A stretch of 64,000 bases of DNA from Pseudolactococcus insecticola (lineage in GTDB: Bacteria; Bacillota; Bacilli; Lactobacillales; Streptococcaceae), in assembly GCF_011170065.1 (NCBI RefSeq), contig NZ_BLLH01000002.1:124001-188000 (forward strand), read 5' to 3'. The position numbers and the translations under genes are program-made. This document shows, piece by piece, positions 38,331-47,895 of this stretch. Below the pieces are notes generated by a model, which saw only the letters and a program-made list of their open reading frames with translations, was not told the DNA's origin and searched no databases. The stretch's first letter is position 1. Every line of letters begins with the position of its first letter.

Positions 38331-40901
38331 ATGATAACTTTTATCAAAAAAAATCGCTTATTTCTTTTGGCTAGTTTTCTCTTGCCTTTACTGATTATGA
38401 CTGTCAATTTTGCTATTTTAGGCATTTATTGGCATAGTAATACCACTGTTCTTGCAGGTGATGCTTATCATCAGTATGTCGCCTTTCACGCTCTTTTTTC
38501 GAGTATTTTACACCATGGTTCTGGCTTTTTTTATAGCTTTACAAGTGGTCTTGGGCTTAATTTCCTAAGTTTTTCGGCTTACTATCTCGGTAGTTTTTTC
38601 ATGCCGATTACCTATTTTTTCAATGCTAGCAATATGCCTGATGCCCTCTATCTTTTGACCTTGCTCAAGTTTGGCTGTATTGGATTATCGAGTTTTATTG
38701 CGCTCAAAAACATGTACAGCAAACTGTCAAACTGGCTCGTGCTCAGCCTTTCTGGCGCCTATGCGCTCATGAGCTTTCTTGTCAATCAATCAGAAATCAT
38801 CATGTGGCTAGACGTCTTCATCTGGATCCCTCTGATTCTCTGGGGCTTACACAGCCTGATGGACACCCAAAAACGAACACTTTATTTTGTCAGTTTGGCA
38901 TTACTTTTTATCCAAAACTACTATTTTGGCTTTATGATGGCGATCTTTCTGACAGGGTATTTCTTCGTCAGAATGACGTTTGACGGCTGGTCTTTTCGAA
39001 AATTGCTGGATTTTGCTATCACGTCACTTCTAGCGGGTCTTGCTAGTTTGATTATGATATTGCCCATGTATCTGGACTTAAAAGCTAACGGCGAAGCCTT
39101 TACACCGGTCACGTCGCTTTGGACAGATAAATCTTGGTATTTGGATATTTTTTCAAAAAATTTCGTTGCTAGCTATGACACCACGCAGTACGGTGCTGTC
39201 CCATCGATTTATGTTGGTATTTTGACACTTTTTCTCGCCATTTTATTTTTTGCAACAAAAAGCATTCGATTGCGCACAAAAATTGCATTTTTCCTGCTGC
39301 TTAGCTTTATCATCGCATCATTTTACCTGCGAGCACTCGACCTTTTCTGGCAGGGCATGCACACCCCAAACATGTTTTTACACCGTTATAGCTTTGTTTT
39401 CAGCATTTTGGTCGTAATCATGGCGGCAGAAACACTGACGAGACTAGCTGAGATTCGACTACGGTGGCTTTTGAGTCTCAGCTTCCTAACCTGTACTGCA
39501 TTTGTGGCAACTGTTTTAAGCAAACATTACAATTATGTCAAATCGCTCAATAGCACGCTCACCTTGCTATTTGGGATTGCCTATCTGGTCTTGCTTGTTG
39601 CTAGCCGTAAAAAATGGCTGTCTGCCAAACAATTTTACATCTTTGTCAGTCTATTTATGTTTTCAGAGCTTGCCATCAACGCCTATTATCAGCTCAACGG
39701 CATTTCTGATGAATGGCACTATTCATCTCGGGCGAGCTATGATAATAACACTAAAAAAATCATGCCCGCTGCTGAGAAAATTGCAAAAGATGATCAAACT
39801 GATTTTTCCCGTATGGATGAAACACAACCTGATACTGCAAATGATGGCATGAAGTATGGTTATAACTCACTCAGCCAGTTTTCATCCGTCAGAAATCGCA
39901 AGTCCTCATCAACACTTAATCTGCTCGGCTTTCGTTCTGACGGAACCAATCTGAACCTGCGTTATCCGCTCAATACTGTGCTGATGGATAGCATTTTCGA
40001 CATTCGCTATAACCTCAACAGCAACGAACCTGCCAAATATGGTTTTGAACCGACAAGTCTTCCCAATCTGACGAAAAACACTGCCGCACTACCGCCTGCG
40101 ATTTTTGTAGCAAATGGCTATTCTGACGTCAAACTAAAAAAGAAGGCCATTATTGCCAACCAAACCGCCTTTGTTAATGCGCTTTCTGGCACGTCGTCAC
40201 AGTTCTTCAAACAATTTTACACCGATAAAGAAACGACAAATGCCGCGATCACTGGTGGCAATGGTCGTGTCACACTGACGCAGAAAAATGCGGCAGAAAT
40301 CTCGCTAAGCTATACTGTCACAGCTCCGGCGAAAAGCCAAAGCTACCTCAAGTTTGCCGATGCCACCTATCAAAACACGGATGCCCAATACGTCAAAGTC
40401 ACACTTTCTTCGGGCAACGCTACACGCACACTTTTTGTAAATACCTACGATACAGGCAGTTTGATCAATCTGGGCTATTTTGAAAAGTCGACGCAAGTGA
40501 CAGTCACACTCGAATTTCCCCAAAATCGTTACGTCAACTTTGATACGACTGAATTTTGGGCAATGCCTGTGAACACGTATAACAGTGCCATTGCAAAGCT
40601 AAAGAGCAATCCTGTCACCGCAAAAGAAGTCAAAAACGGGCTAAATCTAACAGTCACAGCCAAAACCTCCGGCGACTTATTTATCACTGTCCCTTATGAT
40701 AAAGGCTGGTCTGCTAAGGTTGACGGAAAATCTGTCACCGTCAAGCAGGCACAAACTGGCTTCATGCGTGTTCCTGTCTCAAAAGGTCAGCATAAAGTCC
40801 AACTTCGATTTGTACCACAAGGCTTAAAGGCTGGCAGTATTTGCTTTGTCATTGCCATCGTCCTCTTTACAATCTACAATAAAAAGCGCTCACGTGCTTA
40901 A
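38331..40901 (+). CDS. YfhO family membrane protein
   Basis: 856 residues. Many membrane spans fill the first 460 residues, including the family motif DAYHQYVAFHALFSSIL near the first loop; a large extracellular beta-rich C-terminal domain and a final membrane span precede the basic tail KKRSRA. YfhO proteins are GT-C-like and are implicated in adding sugars to lipoteichoic or wall teichoic acids. The start at 38331 is 6 nt after TGG-TACAAT (38316-38324), a leaderless arrangement; a longer in-frame start upstream would overlap the promoter. Confidence 0.88.
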   Translation: MITFIKKNRLFLLASFLLPLLIMTVNFAILGIYWHSNTTVLAGDAYHQYVAFHALFSSILHHGSGFFYSFTSGLGLNFLSFSAYYLGSFFMPITYFFNASNMPDALYLLTLLKFGCIGLSSFIALKNMYSKLSNWLVLSLSGAYALMSFLVNQSEIIMWLDVFIWIPLILWGLHSLMDTQKRTLYFVSLALLFIQNYYFGFMMAIFLTGYFFVRMTFDGWSFRKLLDFAITSLLAGLASLIMILPMYLDLKANGEAFTPVTSLWTDKSWYLDIFSKNFVASYDTTQYGAVPSIYVGILTLFLAILFFATKSIRLRTKIAFFLLLSFIIASFYLRALDLFWQGMHTPNMFLHRYSFVFSILVVIMAAETLTRLAEIRLRWLLSLSFLTCTAFVATVLSKHYNYVKSLNSTLTLLFGIAYLVLLVASRKKWLSAKQFYIFVSLFMFSELAINAYYQLNGISDEWHYSSRASYDNNTKKIMPAAEKIAKDDQTDFSRMDETQPDTANDGMKYGYNSLSQFSSVRNRKSSSTLNLLGFRSDGTNLNLRYPLNTVLMDSIFDIRYNLNSNEPAKYGFEPTSLPNLTKNTAALPPAIFVANGYSDVKLKKKAIIANQTAFVNALSGTSSQFFKQFYTDKETTNAAITGGNGRVTLTQKNAAEISLSYTVTAPAKSQSYLKFADATYQNTDAQYVKVTLSSGNATRTLFVNTYDTGSLINLGYFEKSTQVTVTLEFPQNRYVNFDTTEFWAMPVNTYNSAIAKLKSNPVTAKEVKNGLNLTVTAKTSGDLFITVPYDKGWSAKVDGKSVTVKQAQTGFMRVPVSKGQHKVQLRFVPQGLKAGSICFVIAIVLFTIYNKKRSRA

Positions 40902-40914
40902 TACTCAATAATAA

Positions 40915-40954
40915 GAAAAGCGAGAGCCCGATTTCGGTGCATCTCGCTTTTTTT
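40915..40954. terminator. Bidirectional terminator between yfhO and the TVP38 gene
   Basis: AAAAGCGAGA / TCTCGCTTTTTTT stem with a longer loop, serving convergent genes. Confidence 0.85.
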
Positions 40955-41561
40955 ATGTCAATAGATTGGTCAGGAAACTGCCACCATTGATCAGGATATA
41001 AGAATATAAAAATATCGGTAGAGGTTTTCCTACAAATATAGTAAAGAGGAAAAATCGCCAACTCATCTTGGTCTGACTGGAAATCAGAACCAGCGCATCA
41101 TCAGGTGCAATGGGCAACAATATCGCAATGAAGAAAATGAGATCGTACTTACGCTGACCACGATTGACCCATCCCATATATTTATCATAATTTTTTTCTT
41201 TGATAAATGTCTTGACAAGAGCCGAGCCGTAAACGCGTCCCAGATGAAACAGGATGATTGAACCAATGACGATGCCGATATAGTTGTATAGAAAGCCTTT
41301 GTAAGGGCCAAAAATCATGACACCTGCAACAGTTGAGATACCACCTGGAATGATCGGAATAACCACCTGAACGATTTGTAAGCCGATAAAAATAAATGGT
41401 CCCAGTACATAATGCGCCAAAACAAGCTCTGATAAAGCGTGCTGATCTTGTAGAACACCAATCCGATACAGATAATAACCGCCAATCAGACAGGCAATGA
41501 TCCCAAGAACTGAGATGATATTAAAAAATTTCTGGACAACTTTTAATACTTTTTCATTCAT
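40953..41561 (-). CDS. TVP38/TMEM64 (DedA-like, SNARE-associated) membrane protein
   Basis: 202 residues. Several membrane segments and the family core (PGGISTVAGVMIFGPYKGFLYNYIGIVIGSIILF, then FFIAILLPIAPDDALVLISSQTKM with its acidic loop). Relatives act as lipid scramblases/flippases or in membrane homeostasis. AGGAT is immediately before the ATG. It is a single gene; function inferred from family only. Confidence 0.85.
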   Translation of the reverse strand: MNEKVLKVVQKFFNIISVLGIIACLIGGYYLYRIGVLQDQHALSELVLAHYVLGPFIFIGLQIVQVVIPIIPGGISTVAGVMIFGPYKGFLYNYIGIVIGSIILFHLGRVYGSALVKTFIKEKNYDKYMGWVNRGQRKYDLIFFIAILLPIAPDDALVLISSQTKMSWRFFLFTIFVGKPLPIFLYSYILINGGSFLTNLLT

Positions 41562-41671
41562 ATCCTTGTGCGATTCCTAGTCGTGATTGAGGGAGTTTAT
41601 GTTGAGCGGGGAGTTTTGATAACAAGCAATATACCAGCTTATTTTAACTGATCAGCCTGTTTAAAAAGCGC

Positions 41672-42064
41672 CTAGAGCTGTTCAGACTTAACTTTTTTCA
41701 AATAAGCCATTTGCTCATTTGTCCAGTCAGAAAGATTGTCTTTAAACGGTTGGAAGCCGATTTTATTGTTGGGATTGTTAAAATGAAATTTCCGCTGAAT
41801 ATGATGACTTTGCGGCTGCTTTTCAAGTGTCCGAAGACTCAGCGAAATCTTACCAGTGTAGTCATCAATGTCAATGATTTGTGCTCTTTTGATCTGACCT
41901 GTCTCTATCACCTCATGAATATCTGCGATGTAACCAGATTGCACCTCAGAGATATGAATCAGACCTCGGCTTTTTCCAAATTTAACAAAAGCACCGTATT
42001 TTTGCAGGCCCGTGATTTCGACGTCGACAATGTTACCAATTTTGATAGGAGTTTCTGCTGTCAT
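41672..42064 (-). CDS. CvfD/Ygs/GSP13-family S1 RNA-binding regulator
   Basis: 130 residues. One S1 domain (residues 5-75: GNIVDVEITGLQKYGAFVKFG, GLIHISEV) followed by a basic and Asn-rich tail. CvfD proteins are post-transcriptional regulators of virulence and stress in streptococci. The ATG overlaps the stop of a Lys-rich reading frame (TAATG), so translation may be coupled to it. Confidence 0.87.
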   Translation of the reverse strand: MTAETPIKIGNIVDVEITGLQKYGAFVKFGKSRGLIHISEVQSGYIADIHEVIETGQIKRAQIIDIDDYTGKISLSLRTLEKQPQSHHIQRKFHFNNPNNKIGFQPFKDNLSDWTNEQMAYLKKVKSEQL

Positions 42065-42150
42065 TATTTTTTCTTCTTGTTTGTTTTCTTTTTGCTGACG
42101 TTGCGTTTTTTACTACTCGTTTTTTTCTTGGTAGCTTTTTCTGCTGTCAC
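42064..42150 (-). CDS. Possible Lys-rich small ORF coupled to the S1 gene
   Basis: The 139-bp gap between the cyclophilin stop and the S1 gene is open in one frame for 45 codons and reads almost only Lys, Thr, Ser and Ala, ending TAATG on the S1 start. The only standard initiator is a GTG at 42150 (28 codons), without a good ribosome site. It could be a real basic peptide, the decayed end of a longer gene, or chance. Confidence 0.3.
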   Translation of the reverse strand: MTAEKATKKKTSSKKRNVSKKKTNKKKK

Positions 42151-42203
42151 TGGATTGTAGCTTGATTTTTTAGCTTGTTTTTGGACTTTGGCCGTTTTGC
42201 TAG

Positions 42204-42827
42204 CTATTTTATATCAACTTTTTCTGCAGCTGTTGCCACTTTTTCTAAATCAATGCTCGTGATGACAACATCATTTTCAGGTTTATCTTGGAAACCAACA
42301 GGTTCTTTGGCAATGCGATCAAGTGTCGCAAAACTGTCAGTATCTGCGAGTTGTCCAAAAACAGTGTGACGACCATCTAGATGTGGTGTGCCTCCCGCTG
42401 TATAAATTTCAGCGATTTCATCAGGCCAGCCACCCTTGATCAGCGCATCTTTGTCATAAGGCAAGTTTTCGTTTTGCACGATGAAAAATTGGCTACCATT
42501 CGTGTTTGGACCAGCATTTGCCATTGAAAGCGCACCACGGATATTATAGACGTTATCTGAAAATTCATCGTCAAATTTTTCGCCATAGATAGACTCGCCA
42601 CCCATGCCTGTTCCTGTTGGATCGCCGCCTTGAATCATAAAATCACGGATGACACGGTGAAAAATGATGCCATCATAATAACCTTTTTCAGCTAATTCGA
42701 CAAAATTTTTGACTGTTTTCGGTGCAATTGTGTCAAATAATTTGACCTTGAGATCTCCCAAGTTCGTGTGAATTGTTGCGATTGTACCTTGGTATTTGCC
42801 AAGGTCTGTTTGTGGATATGTTGTCAT
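42204..42827 (-). CDS. Cyclophilin-type peptidyl-prolyl cis-trans isomerase
   Basis: 207 residues, cytosolic (no signal peptide). The cyclophilin core is complete: [22 protein letters not shown] with the catalytic Arg, [18 protein letters not shown] and HTVFGQL. It accelerates prolyl isomerisation in folding. GGAG precedes the ATG. The 12-bp gap to the HAD gene suggests one transcript. Confidence 0.94.
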   Translation of the reverse strand: MTTYPQTDLGKYQGTIATIHTNLGDLKVKLFDTIAPKTVKNFVELAEKGYYDGIIFHRVIRDFMIQGGDPTGTGMGGESIYGEKFDDEFSDNVYNIRGALSMANAGPNTNGSQFFIVQNENLPYDKDALIKGGWPDEIAEIYTAGGTPHLDGRHTVFGQLADTDSFATLDRIAKEPVGFQDKPENDVVITSIDLEKVATAAEKVDIK

Positions 42828-42839
42828 GTTTTCTCCTTA

Positions 42840-43652
42840 TTATAAAATATTTAGTGCTTGCAAAGCCTTCTCTATGCCATCATTTTCAACGGTATCTGTC
42901 ACGTAGTCCGCCTTTTCTAAAATATCTGGATGTGAGATTTTCATAGCAACTGATAAGCCTGCAAAGTCAAAAAGCTCTAAATCATTGAGTTCATCGCCAA
43001 AATTGAGCAAGTTTTCTGACGTCAGACCAAGCGTGTCTAAGACGTGTGATACGCCAATCGCTTTACTGCCTGTCATCGGCACGATGTCTGACGAGTGCTT
43101 ATGCCAGCGCACCATGCGCACCTTGTCCGCCAAGTTTTCAGGCAAGATAAGCTTGTCATCTTGCTCTGAAATCGTCAGCATCTGATATACCGCATGCGTC
43201 AGATAATAATCTTTATCAATCGGAATCTCACCATAGACAGGCGTCACCGCATCGCGCGCAATCGCTGACCAGTTCGAGCCAACGACCTTATCAGACCCAT
43301 AAAAAACGTAATCTTCACCTTCATCACGCAACCAAGTCACCAAGTCTACAACGACCGTTTCTGGCAATGGCTGATCATAGATGAACTTGCCTGTTTTGTC
43401 TTCAACGTGAGACCCATTTGCCGTGACAAAAAAGTCAGGTTTGAGCGCACGAACTTCTGGCACAACGCCAAAAAGATTGCGCCCTGTTGCAATCCCTGTC
43501 AGAATTCCTTTTTCACGAAGTGCATCAAACACTCGATTGACAGAGTCAGGCATAAAACCCGTATCCTTGACACGTAAGGTATCATCAATGTCAAAAAAGA
43601 TAATTTTGATTTTTTGCGCCGCTGTAATGGCTGCCGTCATATTTTTTTCCAT
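42840..43652 (-). CDS. Cof-type HAD-IIB phosphatase
   Basis: 270 residues from the ATG at 43652. Motifs FFDIDDTLR (nucleophile Asp), ATGRN, KAIGV and GDELNDLELF are present. The longer upstream reading into liaR is rejected: it has no family similarity, and TGG-TATAAT (43660-43668) ends 7 nt before 43652. That promoter leaves no room for a ribosome site, so the mRNA is probably leaderless; Met5 is an alternative start. Substrate unknown. Confidence 0.86.
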   Translation of the reverse strand: MEKNMTAAITAAQKIKIIFFDIDDTLRVKDTGFMPDSVNRVFDALREKGILTGIATGRNLFGVVPEVRALKPDFFVTANGSHVEDKTGKFIYDQPLPETVVVDLVTWLRDEGEDYVFYGSDKVVGSNWSAIARDAVTPVYGEIPIDKDYYLTHAVYQMLTISEQDDKLILPENLADKVRMVRWHKHSSDIVPMTGSKAIGVSHVLDTLGLTSENLLNFGDELNDLELFDFAGLSVAMKISHPDILEKADYVTDTVENDGIEKALQALNIL

Positions 43653-43671
43653 ATCATATATTATACCATTT

Positions 43672-44301
43672 TCATGCGATTTTGTGCTTGATTGCATAGA
43701 TTGCTGCTTGCGTACGATCATCCACCTGCAATTTGGCAAGGATATTGGACACATGCGTCTTGACTGTTTTGAGCGAGATATACAGCTCCTCTGCAATTTC
43801 TTGATTGGATAAGCCTTTTGCGATTTCTTTTAAGACTTCTGACTCACGTGCCGTCAGATCATCATGCAACTCAGGCTTAGCATGATTTTTAGCATAGATT
43901 TTCGCACGAACACTGTCAGAAATGACATCCTGCCCTGCTGCGATTTTCCTGATAGATGCTGCAATCTCACTTGCCTGTGAGGTTTTTAAGATATAGCCTT
44001 TGACGCCAGCCTCAAGTGCTGGAAAAATCTTTTCATCATCTAAAAAACTCGTCAGAATCAAGATTTTCGCTGCTGGATTTTCCGTCAAAATAGCTTTTGA
44101 TGCCTCGATCCCGTCCATCTCATCCATGACCAAGTCCATAAGAATGACGTCAGGCGCATATTGTTTCGCTTTTCTGACGCCGTCAAGCCCATTGACGGCT
44201 TCGACGACCACCGTCATATCGTCCTGCATATTGAGATAACTTGAGAGCCCCAGACGCACCATTTGGTGATCGTCGACTAGCATGAGTGATAGTTTGTCCA
44301 T
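43672..44301 (-). CDS. liaR: Cell-envelope stress response regulator LiaR/CesR
   Basis: 209-residue NarL-family regulator. Receiver domain 1-120 with the phosphoacceptor Asp55 in ILMDLVMD, and a LuxR-type HTH at 145-205 ([35 protein letters not shown]). With LiaS and LiaF it forms the lipid-II-damage sensing system; the lactococcal equivalent is CesSR. Two bases separate it from liaS. Confidence 0.92.
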   Translation of the reverse strand: MDKLSLMLVDDHQMVRLGLSSYLNMQDDMTVVVEAVNGLDGVRKAKQYAPDVILMDLVMDEMDGIEASKAILTENPAAKILILTSFLDDEKIFPALEAGVKGYILKTSQASEIAASIRKIAAGQDVISDSVRAKIYAKNHAKPELHDDLTARESEVLKEIAKGLSNQEIAEELYISLKTVKTHVSNILAKLQVDDRTQAAIYAIKHKIA

Positions 44302-44303
44302 TT

Positions 44304-45263
44304 TTATTTCCTTAATCTAACTTTTGGGATGATGATTTTGACTGTTGTGCCTTTGCCTTGCGCGGAAATCAGCTCAACATCACCACCTAGAGACAGCGTG
44401 CGCTCCCTGATATTTTTCAGACCCTGACTCGCCGTTTTCTCCTCGCTCGTACTTGCGTCAAACCCGACGCCATCGTCCCTGACGACCAGCACCAAAGTCC
44501 CCGCTGTCTCCGTAAAACTGATGTAGATATTTTGCGCCTTGGCATGCCGAAGCGTATTTGAAAGTAGTTCCTGCGTCATGCGGAAAATGTTGTTCTCGAC
44601 GGTTTTATCGGCTTTGATATCTGCAACGTTAGCAGATATTTTCGCTGAAATTTTGGCTTGTAGTTCATCTATGAGTGACTTCAGACCTTCTGTCAAGGTC
44701 TTATCAGCAAGCTCTGACGGCCGCAAATGCAAGAGCAGCGCCCGCATCTCATCTTGCGCTTCATGTAAGATTTTCAGGGTCAGACTAGCTTGACTGGCGA
44801 CTTGCGTGCTTGTCAGCTTTGGATTATCGACAACAGATGACAAGATCATCGTCGCTGCAAATAACTCTTGGCTGACCGAATCATGCAACTCACGTGAGAT
44901 TCTGATGCGCTCAGACTCAACAATAGCCGCACGGTCAAGCTGTTCTTCTGATGTCAAGCTCTGCAGTTCTTGTGACATGACCTTGACACGCTCTGACAAG
45001 ACTTGTAGATCTGGCAATTGCACAGGTTCATTGCTCAAAATCTTGTCCACATCTTGCGTGAGACATCTGCGTTCTTCATTTACTAAAACGGCTAAAAAAA
45101 TCGTGAAAACAAGCGTCAGAATCGCAGTCACAACTGTCACAAGCCAGATGGTTTTGACGTCCAAAAGTGGCACATTTAGCAGGCGCAAAAGCCCGATGAC
45201 ACCACCAAACATGATCAGAAACCAGGTCACAAAAGTCGCAACGACATTTTTTTTCATGATCAT
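44304..45263 (-). CDS. liaS: Cell-envelope stress sensor kinase LiaS/CesS
   Basis: 319 residues. Two N-terminal membrane helices with almost no extracellular loop (intramembrane-sensing type), a HisKA_3 domain with the phosphorylated His in [15 protein letters not shown], and an ATPase domain ([23 protein letters not shown]). It probably senses via LiaF. Starts 6 bp after liaF; two in-frame ATGs (codons 1 and 3) are possible. Confidence 0.92.
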   Translation of the reverse strand: MIMKKNVVATFVTWFLIMFGGVIGLLRLLNVPLLDVKTIWLVTVVTAILTLVFTIFLAVLVNEERRCLTQDVDKILSNEPVQLPDLQVLSERVKVMSQELQSLTSEEQLDRAAIVESERIRISRELHDSVSQELFAATMILSSVVDNPKLTSTQVASQASLTLKILHEAQDEMRALLLHLRPSELADKTLTEGLKSLIDELQAKISAKISANVADIKADKTVENNIFRMTQELLSNTLRHAKAQNIYISFTETAGTLVLVVRDDGVGFDASTSEEKTASQGLKNIRERTLSLGGDVELISAQGKGTTVKIIIPKVRLRK

Positions 45264-45269
45264 ATCAGC

Positions 45270-45938
45270 CTAACCTTTGACCACTTCAACATTGCCACGA
45301 CCAACATGAACTGTAATCCGAACACGCTTATCAGAGGCACCAAACTCATCACTCATATAGCGCACGTGCTCAGCGTTGACCTTGGTCAGCTCATCAAAAA
45401 TCTTGACCACACCAGATAGTGCCGTGACGTCTAAGATCACAGCCACGTCATCTGGTACAATAATTTTCGTATTGCCGGAAGCTTTTTTGATAGCGATGTC
45501 ATTACCCGACGGCCTAAAGTTGGTATAGGCAAGGTCAATGACATCATTGCCTGAAAATCGTGATACAGCGTCATCAGAACCATTTTCAAAAATCTTCCTG
45601 CGTTCAAACTGACTGGGCTCATTTGTGTTACCATTAACCGAGTGATAGTCCGTTGACGGATGAGATTTCCAAAAAAAAATCCCGACAATCAGCGGAAATA
45701 ACAAGGCAAGCCAGGTATAACCATTTGCTACAAACATGATCAGCGCAACAATGCCAAAGCCTGCTGAAATTTGGCGCAAGACCTGCTGCGCCATCCAGTT
45801 TCTCACTTTAGTCGAGAGGTAGAGCATGAACAGGCTGATTGCAAGCACGACCATAAAAAAGGGACTTTTCAGCAAAGACACACCTAGTAGTGCGACCAAT
45901 ATAATCTCAACGATAACCAATAACTTGAATTTTCTCAT
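45270..45938 (-). CDS. liaF: Cell-envelope stress accessory membrane protein LiaF
   Basis: 222 residues: about four N-terminal membrane helices and a C-terminal DUF2154-like beta domain (FEN...GNDVIDLAYTNFRPSGNDIAIKKASGNTKIIVP). LiaF inhibits LiaS until the wall is attacked. It heads liaF-liaS-liaR. Its promoter TGG-TAAAAT (45945-45953) ends 6 nt before the ATG with no ribosome site, so the first gene of this stress operon is predicted to be leaderless. Confidence 0.88.
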   Translation of the reverse strand: MRKFKLLVIVEIILVALLGVSLLKSPFFMVVLAISLFMLYLSTKVRNWMAQQVLRQISAGFGIVALIMFVANGYTWLALLFPLIVGIFFWKSHPSTDYHSVNGNTNEPSQFERRKIFENGSDDAVSRFSGNDVIDLAYTNFRPSGNDIAIKKASGNTKIIVPDDVAVILDVTALSGVVKIFDELTKVNAEHVRYMSDEFGASDKRVRITVHVGRGNVEVVKG

Positions 45939-45964
45939 ATCTCTATTTTACCATGTTGGGGCAT

Positions 45965-45991
45965 AAAAAAATCAGCCATAAGGCTGAAATT
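45965..45991 (-). terminator. Terminator of the SufT-like gene
   Basis: TTTCAGCC / GGCTGATTTTTTT hairpin on the minus strand, directly after the stop and directly before the liaF promoter. Confidence 0.85.
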
Positions 45992-45998
45992 TCATAAT

Positions 45999-46328
45999 TT
46001 ATCGAATGCCGAGTGCAATACGCGCATAGCGACTCATCTTGTCAACGCTCCAAGCCGGATACCAGACTAGCTTAACGTCAATATCAGTGACTTCAGGCAC
46101 TTCTTTGAGCACATCGTGAATCTGATCTGTCAAGATATCAGCCAGAGGACATCCCATAGTTGTTAGCGTCATCTGAATTTCAGTGCGCCCTGTGTCATCA
46201 AACTCGATCGCATAAACCAGACCAAGATTGATAATATCCACGCCTAGCTCCGGGTCAATCACGCCCTCAAGCGCTGATAAAATCCGATCCTTAATCTTTT
46301 CAACTTCTACTGCTGTATAATTTGCCAT
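45999..46328 (-). CDS. SufT/MIP18-like iron-sulfur assembly factor (PaaD family)
   Basis: 109 residues of the MIP18 family fold: DPELGVDIINLGLVY, then TTMGCPLADILTDQI with the conserved metal-binding Cys, and a C-terminal VWYPAWSVDKMS block. Such proteins help maturation of Fe-S enzymes. It is single between gltD and liaF. AAAGG lies 10 nt upstream of the ATG. Confidence 0.9.
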   Translation of the reverse strand: MANYTAVEVEKIKDRILSALEGVIDPELGVDIINLGLVYAIEFDDTGRTEIQMTLTTMGCPLADILTDQIHDVLKEVPEVTDIDVKLVWYPAWSVDKMSRYARIALGIR

Positions 46329-46406
46329 ATCTGGTCAACCTTTCAATTCTTCAGTAACCTCATTTTATCAAAATTTGCGGATTTTGACAAACATGTTTAA
46401 CTGATT

Positions 46407-46443
46407 AAAAAATGACTGCCACATTTATCAGGACAGTCATTTT
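46407..46443 (-). terminator. gltBD terminator
   Basis: AAAATGACTG / CAGTCATTTTT-type stem just past the gltD stop with T-rich flank on the minus strand. Confidence 0.8.
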
Positions 46444-46453
46444 ATGTGAATGT

Positions 46454-47893
46454 TTATTGTGTCACCATGACACGCAAAGTTTCGTCAATTTTTTCTGCTG
46501 TTTTACGGCCTTCACGAATCCCCCAGATAACAAGTGATGGACCACGTTTTGCATCACCTGCAACGTAAACTTTTTCGTTATCTGTTGTATTGTCATCAAA
46601 GACTTGATTGACACCAAAGCCTTGGAAGACTGATTGTTCTGCACCTGTGAAGCCCATTGCAAGCAAGACCAAGTCAGCTTTGAGTGTTTCTTCTGTACCC
46701 TCAACAGGTTTGAAACCAGGACCTACTTGAACCGTTTTGATTCCGATCAATTGACCACGTTCTGCGCCAATAAACTCAGTTGTTGACGTTGCATAGCGTG
46801 TCAAGTTGATATTTCCTGCTGCAATAGCTTCTTCTTGACCATATCCTTGACGAGCTGTCATAGGGTATTCAGGCCATGGATTTGTCGCCAAACGATCACC
46901 TGGCAATTGAGGTGTGATTTCAAGCTGTGTCACACTTGCTGCACCCAGACGAACGGATGTGCCGATACAGTCATTACCTGTATCACCGCCTCCGATGACC
47001 ACAACATGTTTACCTTCGAGTGATTTCCGCATTGTTTTATCGCCATTTGACAAGACAACTTTTGTCACGTCTGTCAAGAAATCAACTGCAAAGCGTACAC
47101 CACTGAGTTCACGACCTGGCACTTGCAAATCACGTGGGACGCTTGCACCAGTTGCAATAACCACGCGATCGAAATCATTTTCAAGTGCTTCAAACGTGAT
47201 GTCTTTTCCAATTTCAGTATTGGCAACAAACTCGATACCAATCTCGCGCATCACGTTGATTCGACGCTCAACAATGTCTTTATCAAGCTTCATGTTTGGA
47301 ATGCCGTACATGAGTAAGCCACCAAAACGGTCACTACGTTCAAATACTGTCACGTTATGACCGAGTTGGTTCAAACGCCAAGCTGCAGACAAGCCTGCAG
47401 GGCCTGAACCGACCACCGCAATCTTAAAGTCAGTGCGTTCTTTTGGCATACCACTTTCAGCGACCCAACCGTTTTCAAAAGCATTATCAATGATAAAACG
47501 TTCATTATCATGGATTGTTACACCCTCACCGTTGAGCCCCTCAGTACAACCTTTTTCACAAGGTGCTGGACAGACGCGACCAGTCATTTCAGGAAGCGGA
47601 TTTGTCCGTGACAAGCGATCAAACGCTTTTTTAAACTCACCACGGTAAACAAGGTCATTCCACTCAGGAATCAAATTGTCATTTGGACAGCCTGAAACCG
47701 CACGACCACCGCCGTAAAATTCACCTGAATGACAAAATGGAATGCCACATGCCATACAACGTGCTGCTTGTTCTTGACGGTCTTCAACGCCAAGCGGTAC
47801 TTGCAATTCTGCAAAGTCCAAAACACGCTCTGCTACTGGACGGTAAGGATTATCCTTACGCTTATATGTCATGAAACCAAATGGATCTGCCAT
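46454..47893 (-). CDS. gltD: Glutamate synthase (NADPH), small subunit
   Basis: 479 residues. The N-terminal Fe-S region (AARCMACGIPFCHSG, then GCPNDNLIP and GRVCPAPCEKGC) is followed by FAD (VVGSGPAGLSAAWRL) and NADPH (VIGGGDTGNDC) domains. It passes electrons from NADPH to the large subunit. It begins 2 bp after gltB. Length and motifs are complete. Confidence 0.96.
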   Translation of the reverse strand: MADPFGFMTYKRKDNPYRPVAERVLDFAELQVPLGVEDRQEQAARCMACGIPFCHSGEFYGGGRAVSGCPNDNLIPEWNDLVYRGEFKKAFDRLSRTNPLPEMTGRVCPAPCEKGCTEGLNGEGVTIHDNERFIIDNAFENGWVAESGMPKERTDFKIAVVGSGPAGLSAAWRLNQLGHNVTVFERSDRFGGLLMYGIPNMKLDKDIVERRINVMREIGIEFVANTEIGKDITFEALENDFDRVVIATGASVPRDLQVPGRELSGVRFAVDFLTDVTKVVLSNGDKTMRKSLEGKHVVVIGGGDTGNDCIGTSVRLGAASVTQLEITPQLPGDRLATNPWPEYPMTARQGYGQEEAIAAGNINLTRYATSTTEFIGAERGQLIGIKTVQVGPGFKPVEGTEETLKADLVLLAMGFTGAEQSVFQGFGVNQVFDDNTTDNEKVYVAGDAKRGPSLVIWGIREGRKTAEKIDETLRVMVTQ

Positions 47894-47895
47894 GT

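Noticed and set aside
43653-43796. N-terminal extension of the HAD gene into liaR
   Set aside because: The extension is antisense-like noise with no family match, and a strong -10 lies just before the internal ATG at 43652.
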